Below are positions 33,952-42,009 of a DNA stretch of 64,000 nucleotides, in pieces. The first letter of the stretch is position 1. Each line of letters begins with the position of its first letter. The translations under genes and the position numbers were made by a program. The stretch is from VXNE01 sp965261535 (GTDB lineage Bacteria; Pseudomonadota; Gammaproteobacteria; Pseudomonadales; Azotimanducaceae): the NCBI GenBank assembly GCA_965261535.1, contig OZ253469.1, positions 930,001 through 994,000 on the forward strand. Direction: 5' to 3'. Below the pieces are notes generated by a model. That model worked only from the letters and a program-made list of their open reading frames with translations. It did no database searches and was not told the DNA's origin.

Positions 33952-36276
33952 TTGCCGCGTCTCGGCGGCGTCGATGATGTCGTTCCAGTCCCAAAGCTGC
34001 GGAATGGTCTCGACATCGGTCCACAGTCCGGCCTGATCCGCGTAGTGGGGGCTGCCCGGATGCCCAGACGCACCAAGGGGCACGATCCATCGCGAATTGC
34101 GCCAGTCGGACGGATCGTGGATGTAGCGATTGACCGACATCACCGTCGCGACGCACCGGTCCACCATCGAGTAGGCGCCCGCGAGCGGTGTGTCGCCATC
34201 GCCATGCGTTTCGACCTGGGGCGGATCGAGGAGATCCGCGCACTCGGAGAATGTTCGGGACAACGGATGCCGGGGACGAGTGTGGTGAATCGCGCCCCAT
34301 GTCCAGTCGCGCATGTTGTCGCCCAACCGGGAGCGAAGTTCGCGAACGGCCCTCGCCAGGGCAGATTCCACGCATCCCGCCCAGGTCTGGCCAGGTTGGA
34401 GGCAGGTATCGTCGTCCTCTGCCATAGCCGCGACGGCGCTTGCATACAGCGTCGCGGCGTGTGCCGTAGACCCCCGACCGAGGCCGCTCGTCGCGCCGAA
34501 TGCCGCGTTCGCCAGCGGGCCGAGCGCCGCTTCAACGACCTCGCGGAACAGGTACGTGCGCGCGACGCCGTAGATCGCCGCGCCCGCGGCCGATCGGTCC
34601 ATGCGGCAGTCCCAATCCAAGAGAATGTTCCGTGCCTTTCGGGCGTCGGGGTCCATTGGACTTATCGTCGCCAAGCGTTCGATGAGAATACGTGCCGGGA
34701 TCGACTCCCGATCCGCGTGGATGGACGCCATGTCCTCCGGCTTCGCCGCGCCCGGGGGTATCCCCCGAAGCCGCGCGGTAATCCGGCGAGCGCGCCAATC
34801 GGGAGCAAAGAACGTGTTGATGTAGTGCGGATAGTCTGCCTTTGTCGGCGCATTGTTGCAGGTCACGACAAAGCCGGCTTCCGGGTTGCGGGCGCTCGGC
34901 ATTTCCTCGAATGGAATCCGGCCGCGCCACTCGTGCTCGCCGGTCCACCCCGGCACCGGGACCCAGGCGTTGGCCATGGATCGAAGAGGGATCCGTCCCC
35001 GGTATCGATAGCCGAACGCGCCGTGCACATCCGCGTAGACGAAGTTGTTGACCGGTTCAGTCCACTCCCTGAGCGCTTCCTCCGCTTCGTCCGCCGACCT
35101 GGCGACCAGGAGATCATGAAGCGTGTCGGCCCAGGCGGTTCCGCTGTTCGTGCCGGGATGACTGAACGCGATGCCGAATCCCGCCCGGGGATCGCCGGCG
35201 ATGATCGGACCGTGGCGAGTTCGGACAACAGTCAGTCTCTCGGATTGGCCGTCGCGAATGGCAAGTTCCTCGCTGCCCACCTCGGCGGGCAGCCAAGTCT
35301 CTAGCCAGGCATATTCGAGCCGGCCATTTTCGGTGCGGAAGCGTTCGATGTAGAGATCCTGATAGTCGCCATGGCCGTGCGTCATGCCCCAGGCAACGTG
35401 CTCGGTATGGCTGAAGTGCGGCATTCCCGGCACGCCCGGCAGCGCGTATCCGTTGCAGCGAAACGCGGGACAGTTGATGTGTATCTGGTAGTAGACGTTG
35501 GGCGTGTCCAGGGGACGATGCGAGTCGCCGGCAACGAGTGGCAGACCCGACACCGTGCGCGCACCGGAGACGACCCAGGCATTGCTGCCGCCTTCGGTCG
35601 CGCCCAGCCAGCCGAGTTCCTTCGCTGCTTCTGCGAGAGCATCGAAGCTGTCCAATCCGATATCCCCATAGGTCTCCCCCGGCGGCACACAGACCAGGCC
35701 GTCGTCCGGATAGCCGCGGAACAGGGGCGCGGCACGCTCGACACCCAGGGCGCGTGCAAGTCGCGCCCGCCACAACTTGATCTCGTAGGTTCCCATCAGC
35801 ATGTTGCGGACCTTGTAGACCGCAAGGCAGTGCCACGGGCGCCACGCCTCGGGGATCGCGCCAAGAAGCTGGTGTTCGATGGGAAGCGACTCCGTAGTTT
35901 CGATGAATGCGTTGACGCCAGCGGCGTAGGCATCCAGCATCGCCTTCGCGGCGTCGCTCGTGACCTCCAAATCCGCCTTCGCGGCGCGTTCGAGGTCGAA
36001 CGTGCGCATTAGCCGATCCCCCTCGATGCCGGAATCTCCCGCGAACTCCGACCAGCGGCCGAGCGCCCGACGACGGTCGTAGTCCATGTGCCAGAGCCTG
36101 TCCTGGGCCGTGACGAAGCCCTGCGCGAAGAAGGCGTCGTGCTTCGTCGCCGCGCGAATATGCGGGATGCCCCACGCATCGCGAATGACCTCCACAGGTT
36201 GGTGCAGACCCGAGGCGCGGATCGTCGAGGTCAGGTCGGGCAGCGCGGCCACGAGATCCGCCCGGGTGATGGGCAT
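33922..36276 (-). CDS. Penicillin acylase family amidohydrolase
   Basis: Ntn-hydrolase precursor of 784 residues from ATG 36276 (MPITRADLVAALPDLTSTIR). Family features: VIRDAWGIPHIRA and FFAQGFVTAQDRLWHMDYDR near the N terminus, the spacer, and the autocleavage site EGG-SNAWVVSG, where serine becomes the new N-terminal nucleophile. Oxyanion/structural segment HFSHTEHVAWGMTHG follows, and TCNNAPTKADYP further on. No signal peptide is evident, unusual for a family often exported, so it may act in the cytoplasm. Substrate unknown (acyl amides, quorum lactones, peptides). The last residues, after RQTLAPF, come from a repeat element. Confidence 0.9.
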   Translation of the reverse strand: MPITRADLVAALPDLTSTIRASGLHQPVEVIRDAWGIPHIRAATKHDAFFAQGFVTAQDRLWHMDYDRRRALGRWSEFAGDSGIEGDRLMRTFDLERAAKADLEVTSDAAKAMLDAYAAGVNAFIETTESLPIEHQLLGAIPEAWRPWHCLAVYKVRNMLMGTYEIKLWRARLARALGVERAAPLFRGYPDDGLVCVPPGETYGDIGLDSFDALAEAAKELGWLGATEGGSNAWVVSGARTVSGLPLVAGDSHRPLDTPNVYYQIHINCPAFRCNGYALPGVPGMPHFSHTEHVAWGMTHGHGDYQDLYIERFRTENGRLEYAWLETWLPAEVGSEELAIRDGQSERLTVVRTRHGPIIAGDPRAGFGIAFSHPGTNSGTAWADTLHDLLVARSADEAEEALREWTEPVNNFVYADVHGAFGYRYRGRIPLRSMANAWVPVPGWTGEHEWRGRIPFEEMPSARNPEAGFVVTCNNAPTKADYPHYINTFFAPDWRARRITARLRGIPPGAAKPEDMASIHADRESIPARILIERLATISPMDPDARKARNILLDWDCRMDRSAAGAAIYGVARTYLFREVVEAALGPLANAAFGATSGLGRGSTAHAATLYASAVAAMAEDDDTCLQPGQTWAGCVESALARAVRELRSRLGDNMRDWTWGAIHHTRPRHPLSRTFSECADLLDPPQVETHGDGDTPLAGAYSMVDRCVATVMSVNRYIHDPSDWRNSRWIVPLGASGHPGSPHYADQAGLWTDVETIPQLWDWNDIIDAAETRQTLAPFKPSP

Positions 36277-36437
36277 GTCGACTCCTTTGAAGTGCAGCAA
36301 CTGTAACGCAAAAAATGCCGGGCGCCCCCGCGACGGTGCCGCCAGATCGCATGCGGTTTTCAGCGCTTTCCCATGTCAGTTCGAGTCGTTGTCGTACAAC
36401 ATGCCGCAAGCCGAAACGGCATGATCAAGACTTGCAA

Positions 36438-36597
36438 TGGTCGACGAGCGGGGCCGGGCCGGGAGCCTTCAGCCAGGAGCCTTCAGCCAGGAGCCTTCAG
36501 CCGGGGAGCGCGAGGGGATACTCCTCGCAAGAAACAGCAGCGCGAGGGGACACCCCTGGCAAGAAGCAGCCGAAGGCGCGGGCTGTGGGGCACTGGT
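36438..36597 (+). repeat. REP-like repeat cluster (family 3)
   Basis: Starts TGGTCGACGAGCGGGGCCGG, then three GGAGCCTTCAGCC units, GGGAGCGCGAGGGG-ATA-CTCCTCGCAAGAA and a second hairpin GCGAGGGG-ACA-CCCCTGGCAAGAA, and ends GCCGAAGGCGCGGGCTGTGG. The same modules occur at 48708-48815 (reverse) and 58019-58190. Fills the space between two divergent genes. Confidence 0.85.
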
Positions 36598-36620
36598 AGA
36601 CTGCGCAAGGCGAAGGGACA

Positions 36621-37226
36621 ATGAATGCGACCGTGATCGACACGCTGAGATTCGCGGACCGCCTGAAAGCGGCAGGGTTCGAAGCGCCGCATGCCGAGGG
36701 CATGGCGCGCGCTCTTGGCGACGAGTTGGCGGAGCGGATGCTCACCAAGAGCGATCTTGACGAGGCCCTCCGACCGATCTACGCCAGGTTCGATGCCATC
36801 GACGCCAGGTTCGTCGGCATCAACGGTAAGTTCGTCGGCATCAACGGTAAGTTCGTCGGCATCGACGGCAAGTTCGAAGCTATCGATAAAAAGTTCGACG
36901 CGATCGATGCCAGGTTCGAAGCTATCGATAAAAAGTTCGACGCGATCGATGCCAGGTTCGACGCTATCGATGTCAGGTTCGACGCGATCGATGCCAGGTT
37001 CGACGCCATGGACACCAAGATCGATTCCCTTTATCGGGAACTCTCCGGCAAGTTCAACATCCTGGTCGGCGTAATGGCCCTGGGTTTCACACTGCTCGTC
37101 GGGCTCGGCGGATACAACGCCGTTTCCCCGCGCTTCGCCCAGCCGATCATGCAAGCGCCCCAGATGCAACAGGAGGCGATAGAACTGCCAGGCACGCCAC
37201 CATCGCAGCCGCTCGCCGAGGGCTGA
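36621..37226 (+). CDS. Coiled-coil membrane protein with heptad tandem repeats
   Basis: 201 residues. An N-terminal DUF1640/CCDC90-like helix (FADRLKAAGFEAPHAEGMAR, ELAERMLTKSDLDEALRP), then about twelve 7-residue repeats of the type RFDAIDA/KFEAIDK (residues about 55-135, 21-bp DNA repeats at 36780-37020). One membrane segment at about 150-168 (ILVGVMALGFTLLVGLGGY) and a short proline-rich tail follow. It should form a long trimeric or dimeric coiled coil anchored at the membrane. The role is unknown; such proteins are often next to mobile DNA. The repeat number is likely to vary by slippage. Confidence 0.8.
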   Translation: MNATVIDTLRFADRLKAAGFEAPHAEGMARALGDELAERMLTKSDLDEALRPIYARFDAIDARFVGINGKFVGINGKFVGIDGKFEAIDKKFDAIDARFEAIDKKFDAIDARFDAIDVRFDAIDARFDAMDTKIDSLYRELSGKFNILVGVMALGFTLLVGLGGYNAVSPRFAQPIMQAPQMQQEAIELPGTPPSQPLAEG

Positions 37227-37345
37227 GCCAACCGCCCGGCGCGGCGTACCGGCGGTGACACCGAGTCGCCCGGGGCAGGCTACTGTTCGCTCACTCCAGG
37301 GCAAAGCGCGCGTGGTATGTTGTCGCGTTGCGGGGAGGGTTGAAT

Positions 37346-38137
37346 GTGGCGAAGGACATCAAGGCGGCGGTACGGGAAATCTGTCTGTCTCTGCCCGAAG
37401 TCGAGGAGCGCGCCGGACACGGCATGCCCGACTACAAGGTCCGCGGCAAGTCTTTTGCGCTGCTGGCGATCAACCATCACGGCGACGGCCGCATCGCCCT
37501 GTGGATCCACGCGCCGCCGGGCGCCCAACACTTGCACGTGGACGGCGAGCCGAGGTTCTATTTCGTGCCTCCCTATGTTGGTCCTCGAGGCTGGCTTGGT
37601 GTGCATCTCGACCAAGGCAACGACTGGTTCACCATCGCAGTCAGGATCCGGGAGGCTTATGCACACGTCGCGCCGCGCGCCCTCGTGACCCGACTCGGCG
37701 ACCCCATCAAGATCGAACCGCCCACCGAAACCGTGGCCCCCGAGGACTTCGACCCGCTGTCGGCCCCGCACGCGCAAGAAAAGCTTGTATGCGTCCGCGC
37801 CCTCTGTGCTTCGCTACCAGAAACCTCCGAGGGCACCCAGTTCGGCGTACCGGCGTTCAAGGCCGGCAAGAAGACCTTCGTTACCGCCCATCGCTACAGA
37901 AAACGAATGGGTCTCGAGTTCTGGGCAGGACCCGAGCTCCAGGCGACCTTGTGCGATGACTCGCGCTTCTCCATCCCCGCCTACATCGGACATCGAGGCT
38001 GGATCGATCTCGACGTGGAGGACCGCTTCGACTGGGACGAGGTGCGCGAACTAACGCTGGGGAGCTACCGCCACTTCGCACTCAAGCGGATGTTGAAGGC
38101 GCTACCAGATACGCTTCACGCACCGAGTGACGGATGA
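37346..38137 (+). CDS. Double MmcQ/YjbR-like protein
   Basis: 263 residues from GTG 37346, preceded by GGGGAGGG. Two copies of the MmcQ/YjbR (DUF419) fold. Copy 1 spans about 1-110 (CLSLPEVEERAGHGMPDYKV, FYFVPPYVGPRGWLGVHLDQ) and copy 2 about 140-255 (CASLPETSEGTQFGVPAFKA, FSIPAYIGHRGWIDLDVED). Both keep the LPE---E--G-P-FKV and Y-G-RGW signatures. Single-domain members are called DNA-binding by structure, but their function is not settled. Internal duplication is visible by eye. Confidence 0.85.
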   Translation: MAKDIKAAVREICLSLPEVEERAGHGMPDYKVRGKSFALLAINHHGDGRIALWIHAPPGAQHLHVDGEPRFYFVPPYVGPRGWLGVHLDQGNDWFTIAVRIREAYAHVAPRALVTRLGDPIKIEPPTETVAPEDFDPLSAPHAQEKLVCVRALCASLPETSEGTQFGVPAFKAGKKTFVTAHRYRKRMGLEFWAGPELQATLCDDSRFSIPAYIGHRGWIDLDVEDRFDWDEVRELTLGSYRHFALKRMLKALPDTLHAPSDG

Positions 38138-38170
38138 TCGCGCCGTGCCGGAATTGAAGACGCCCCGACG

Positions 38171-39814
38171 GTGAGCGATACGGGAACACGGCCCAGGTCA
38201 ATATCCGTCGCCAATTCGGGGATGTGGGCCGGTCTGCATCCTGGCATGGCGCTGGCTTCCCTGGCGATGGTGCTGCTTTTCGTCGCCTTCACGGTGGTCA
38301 ACGCGGAGCGGGCAGCCACCGCGTACGCAGGCGTCAGGGCATGGATCGAATCCACGCTGGGCTGGTTCTACATCCTGGCCGTCTGCATCATGTTGGTCGC
38401 ATGTCTCTACGTCGTCTGCAGCCGCCACGGCAACGTGCGCCTGGGTGACGACGACTCGCGGCCCGAGTTCAGCAGGTTTTCCTGGCTCGCGATGCTGTTC
38501 TCGGCCGGGCTGGGCATCGGCCTCCTGTTCTTCTCGATCTCCGAGCCGATGTTCTACTTCGACAACTCCGAGCCCTTCGGATACCCCAACAATCCCCATG
38601 CCGACAACGCCGGCGCGATGGAGTTGAACGAAGCGCGCGCCGTGGCCGCCATGCGCGTCACCTACTTCCACTGGGGACTGCATGGCTGGTCGGTGTACGT
38701 GGTCGTCGGCCTGTGCCTCGCCTACTTCGGCTTCCGCAAGAAGCTCCCCCTTACGCTGCGGTCCGCCCTATACCCCATCATCGGCGAGCGCATCTACGGG
38801 CCCGTGGGCCACGGCGTCGACCTGCTTGCCGTGTTCGGCACGGTGTTCGGCGTCGCCACCTCGCTCGGACTCGGCGCCAAGCAAATGGCCGCCGGGCTCG
38901 ACATACTGTTCGGGATCGCCCCGGATACGGGGACGCAGATCATCATCATCGTCGTCATCTCGGCGGTGGCCACCCTGTCGGCGGTGTCGGGCGTGGCTCG
39001 GGGCATCCGCATCATCTCCGAGTGGAATATCTATCTCAGCGTCGTCCTGCTGGCGTTCTTCCTCTGCTTCGGGCCATTCGAGTGGCTGCTAGGTTTCTTC
39101 GCGAATTCGGTTGGCGACTACCTTTGGAACCTGGTGCCGATGGGACTCTGGGTCGCGCTTGAGCCCGGCGACGCGACCTGGCAAGGCGGCTGGACGATCT
39201 TCTATTGGGGATGGTGGATCGCCTGGGCACCTTTCGTGGGCACGTTCATCGCCCGCATCTCGCGCGGACGCACGATCCGGGAGTTCACCATCGGTACGAT
39301 GTTCGTGCCGACGGCGGTGGGCATCGTCTGGCTTTGCCTGCTCGGCGGTAACGCGCTCTACATGGAGTTGAATGCCACCGGCGGCGTCGGCACGGCAGGC
39401 ATCCTGGACATCGTCCGGGGATGGCAACTGGAAGCGGCGCTATACGGCACCATCGAGCGGATGACCGACATTTCCTGGCTGGTCTGGGCCATGTCGGCGC
39501 TGGCGACGTTTCTGTTGGCGACCTGGTTCATCACCTCCTCCGACTCCGGCACCCTGGTGATCGTGACCATGCTGAGCATGGGCGATGAACATCCGCCGCG
39601 CCGTTTCCGAGTTGTCTGGGGCACCGCGATCGGCACGGTGGCCGCAGCATTGTTACTCACCGATGGCTTGCAGGCCCTGCAGGCCGCGTCCATCGCAGCC
39701 GCCCTCCCCGTCTGCGTCATCCTGCTGGCAATAACCGCCGGAGTCATCACGTCGCTGAACCGAGACTCTTCGGCGGTTCCGGCGGTAGGCACCAGCGAGC
39801 CGACCCGCGACTGA
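38171..39814 (+). CDS. BCCT-family betaine/carnitine/choline transporter
   Basis: 547 residues from GTG 38171, twelve membrane helices. Signatures: FSAGLGIGLLFFSISEPM (glycine-rich helix with the aromatic box), YFHWGLHGWSVYVVVGL, and the BCCT motif GGWTIFYWGWWIAWAPFVG. FITSSDSGTLV follows near the C terminus. The GLGIG/GAGIG-type TM3 segment is of the Na+- or H+-coupled uptake class; no long regulatory C-terminal tail. Faces a gamma-butyrobetaine-hydroxylase-like gene, so carnitine or butyrobetaine is a reasonable substrate (inference). Confidence 0.92.
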   Translation: MSDTGTRPRSISVANSGMWAGLHPGMALASLAMVLLFVAFTVVNAERAATAYAGVRAWIESTLGWFYILAVCIMLVACLYVVCSRHGNVRLGDDDSRPEFSRFSWLAMLFSAGLGIGLLFFSISEPMFYFDNSEPFGYPNNPHADNAGAMELNEARAVAAMRVTYFHWGLHGWSVYVVVGLCLAYFGFRKKLPLTLRSALYPIIGERIYGPVGHGVDLLAVFGTVFGVATSLGLGAKQMAAGLDILFGIAPDTGTQIIIIVVISAVATLSAVSGVARGIRIISEWNIYLSVVLLAFFLCFGPFEWLLGFFANSVGDYLWNLVPMGLWVALEPGDATWQGGWTIFYWGWWIAWAPFVGTFIARISRGRTIREFTIGTMFVPTAVGIVWLCLLGGNALYMELNATGGVGTAGILDIVRGWQLEAALYGTIERMTDISWLVWAMSALATFLLATWFITSSDSGTLVIVTMLSMGDEHPPRRFRVVWGTAIGTVAAALLLTDGLQALQAASIAAALPVCVILLAITAGVITSLNRDSSAVPAVGTSEPTRD

Positions 39815-39892
39815 ACCGGATTTTCGTCGCGGCAGGTGCTCGCCTTGTCCGACCCTCTTCGCAGCATGCCATGAGCGCGCGCGGGCACGCGA

Positions 39893-41128
39893 TCAGGTCT
39901 CTCGAAAGTCCCTGCCCCCACGCCGTAACAGTTCCAGCCGGCTGTAGAAATCGTCTCGACAGACGTAGCAACCCTGGAGCGAACGTCGACCGCTCTTCGG
40001 TTCGAAACCAAGGCGTGCATGCATGATCCGATGGTTGTCGAATACTTGGCACTCGCCCGCGTTGAGGCGAAACCTGAACTGCATCTCGTCGCTCGATGCG
40101 ATGCTGAGCAAATGTCGATGCGCCCGATAGAATGCCATCTGCGACTCCGGCTCTATGTCCACCGGGCCAATCAGCGCCGGATGCAGGCGCGTGCCTACGA
40201 TATCGCCATCCTCATCCACATCTATCACCGTTGCGCGGTTGGCGATACGCCAGTCGTCGGCGATGGATGTGAATGTGACCTGGCGCGTACTCAGCAACTC
40301 GAACGCGGCTCGGTCCGACTGCCGCAATGCCTCGGCGCAGGCAATCGCATCGACCAGTACGCTGTCGCCGCCCGTGGCGTCATTGCGCAGACAATGCAGG
40401 AACTGGATGCCCGGCGGGTACCGGCGGCTGGGAAGATCGTTATGGGGATAGAGCTTGCGGGGCGTGTAGGCCAGGTTCTCCGCATCCGGCTTTGACTCGA
40501 CGGTGAAGTGGCGGCCGAAGTGCGAACCTTCGACGAGGGCGATGCGCTCGGCCAGCGCCAGGACGACGAGATCTTGCGACGGGAGACCTTTTACCAGGGC
40601 GACGCCCTTGTCGTCGATGTTTTCCAGAAGTTCCAGCAGACCGCCGTCAGCCATCATGACATGGGCGAAATCGACGGACATCTCGTGTTTGCTCCACGCG
40701 GTGGCCGACCAGGGGCGGGGCCGCTGTTTGCGCCGCAAGCGGGCACCGCGCTCCGTCCGGTGGGCGTCAAGCCAGGCCCAACTGAAAAAGCTCCCGTCGC
40801 AAGGCGCGTCATGACGCGGCCACTCGATGCGCAATCCCTGCGCGTCGGCGCTGAGGGACGCGGGCGTTATGTCCAGGGGAATCGCGAGGAAGTCCACCGT
40901 GCGCTCCCAGGCGTGCGGGTGCGTACACTTCGGACAATGGCAGTTTTCGCGAAGCCAGTAGTACAGGTGGCGGCTGCGGTCACCGCCGGGCCACGAGATA
41001 TCGAGGCTGTCTGTTCCCGGCGCTATCTGCGGTTCCAACGCTCCGGGTTTCCGCATAGCGCTGGCGCAGCGGGAAGCATCTTTCCCCATGCTTTCGCTAG
41101 CACCTTGATCCATAAGCGTTTTACCCAA
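39893..41128 (-). CDS. Gamma-butyrobetaine hydroxylase-like 2OG oxygenase
   Basis: 411 residues. The N-terminal DUF971-type zinc domain has C-H-C spacing in LRENCHCPKCTHP (about 60-72). It is followed by a TauD/TfdA Fe(II)/2-oxoglutarate domain: GVALVKGLP, the HxD pair in LYPHNDLPSRRYPPGIQFLH, and the distal His and Arg in FDNHRIMHARLGF and SGRRSLQGCYV. This two-domain layout is that of gamma-butyrobetaine dioxygenase and trimethyllysine dioxygenase, the carnitine pathway enzymes. Start is TTG 41128 or ATG 41113. Convergent with the BCCT transporter. Confidence 0.85.
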   Translation of the reverse strand: MGKTLMDQGASESMGKDASRCASAMRKPGALEPQIAPGTDSLDISWPGGDRSRHLYYWLRENCHCPKCTHPHAWERTVDFLAIPLDITPASLSADAQGLRIEWPRHDAPCDGSFFSWAWLDAHRTERGARLRRKQRPRPWSATAWSKHEMSVDFAHVMMADGGLLELLENIDDKGVALVKGLPSQDLVVLALAERIALVEGSHFGRHFTVESKPDAENLAYTPRKLYPHNDLPSRRYPPGIQFLHCLRNDATGGDSVLVDAIACAEALRQSDRAAFELLSTRQVTFTSIADDWRIANRATVIDVDEDGDIVGTRLHPALIGPVDIEPESQMAFYRAHRHLLSIASSDEMQFRFRLNAGECQVFDNHRIMHARLGFEPKSGRRSLQGCYVCRDDFYSRLELLRRGGRDFRET

Positions 41129-41292
41129 CCCTTACCCTGCTCCCATAACGCTGGCGAGACTCTCCGCCGATCGGCCGGTTGGCCCGCCCACACCATGCCT
41201 GGCCCGATCTGATCTCAATGATACTCCCCGAGGTTTCCGCGGTTCGATCTCCCCAGCAGCACGAACGGGGTTGAACGCCGTAGAATGCTTTC

Positions 41293-42003
41293 ATGCATTC
41301 GCGGTCGACGTCATTGCGGGAGGAGCGCAAGCGCCAAGTGGCGCTCGGTTACCGCGTCTTTGCGGCACTCGGGTGGGGCGATCTCGGCGATGGCCACATC
41401 AGCGCCCGCGATCCCCAGCGAACGGATTGCTTCTGGCTACTCGATGCGGAAGTAGCATTTCGCGATGCAGATTCCGAATCCCTGGTGCTGGTGGCGCCTG
41501 ACGGGACCACCGCCGGTGGGCGTTGCCCCACGAACTGGCCGGCCTACTACATCCACTACCCCATCCTCGCCGCGCGCCCGGAGGTGGTGAGCGTCGCGCA
41601 TACCCACACGCCTTACGGCACGCCTTTCTCGGCGTCAGCCACGCTGCTCGAGCCGATCACCCAGGAAGCGTGCGTCTTTTACGAAGACCACGCTCTGTTC
41701 GACGACGAAGAGGTGCAAGTACAGAGCATCGCATGTGGCGAACGCATTGCCCGAGACCTTGGCCGCAACAGGGGTATCGTTCTGCGCAACCATGGGCTGC
41801 TGGCGGTCGGGCAGACAGTCAAGCAGTCCGTGGCAGGTTTCGTGATGATGGAACGCGTCGCCGAGGCGCACCTCAAGGCCCGCGCTCCAAGGCCGATTTC
41901 ACACAACGCGGCGCTCTTCGCCAAGGCTGATCTAACCACGGAGCGTTACCTCCACTCGGTATTCGACTTCCTGGTTGCGCATCATCTCGGTCACCAGCCC
42001 TGA
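41293..42003 (+). CDS. Class II aldolase/adducin family protein
   Basis: 236 residues. Zinc ligands of the fuculose-aldolase fold: HTHTPYGTPF (HxH) and the later histidine in RNHGLLAVGQTV; GHISARDP near the N terminus is the phosphate/substrate region. The adducin-like subgroup covers decarboxylases and aldolases, so the reaction is not predictable. Ends 6 bases before the opposing MltF-like stop. Confidence 0.87.
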   Translation: MHSRSTSLREERKRQVALGYRVFAALGWGDLGDGHISARDPQRTDCFWLLDAEVAFRDADSESLVLVAPDGTTAGGRCPTNWPAYYIHYPILAARPEVVSVAHTHTPYGTPFSASATLLEPITQEACVFYEDHALFDDEEVQVQSIACGERIARDLGRNRGIVLRNHGLLAVGQTVKQSVAGFVMMERVAEAHLKARAPRPISHNAALFAKADLTTERYLHSVFDFLVAHHLGHQP

Positions 42004-42009
42004 GCCGTT

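Noticed and set aside
33952..35304. A 450-codon + strand frame
   Set aside because: Antisense to the penicillin-acylase-like gene, which has a complete set of motifs.
36483..37304. Minus-strand frames with Ser/Asn/Ala or Asp/Glu heptad-like repeats
   Set aside because: They are only the antisense reading of the 21-bp tandem repeats in the coiled-coil gene; the + frame has a start, a sensible N-terminal domain and a membrane helix.
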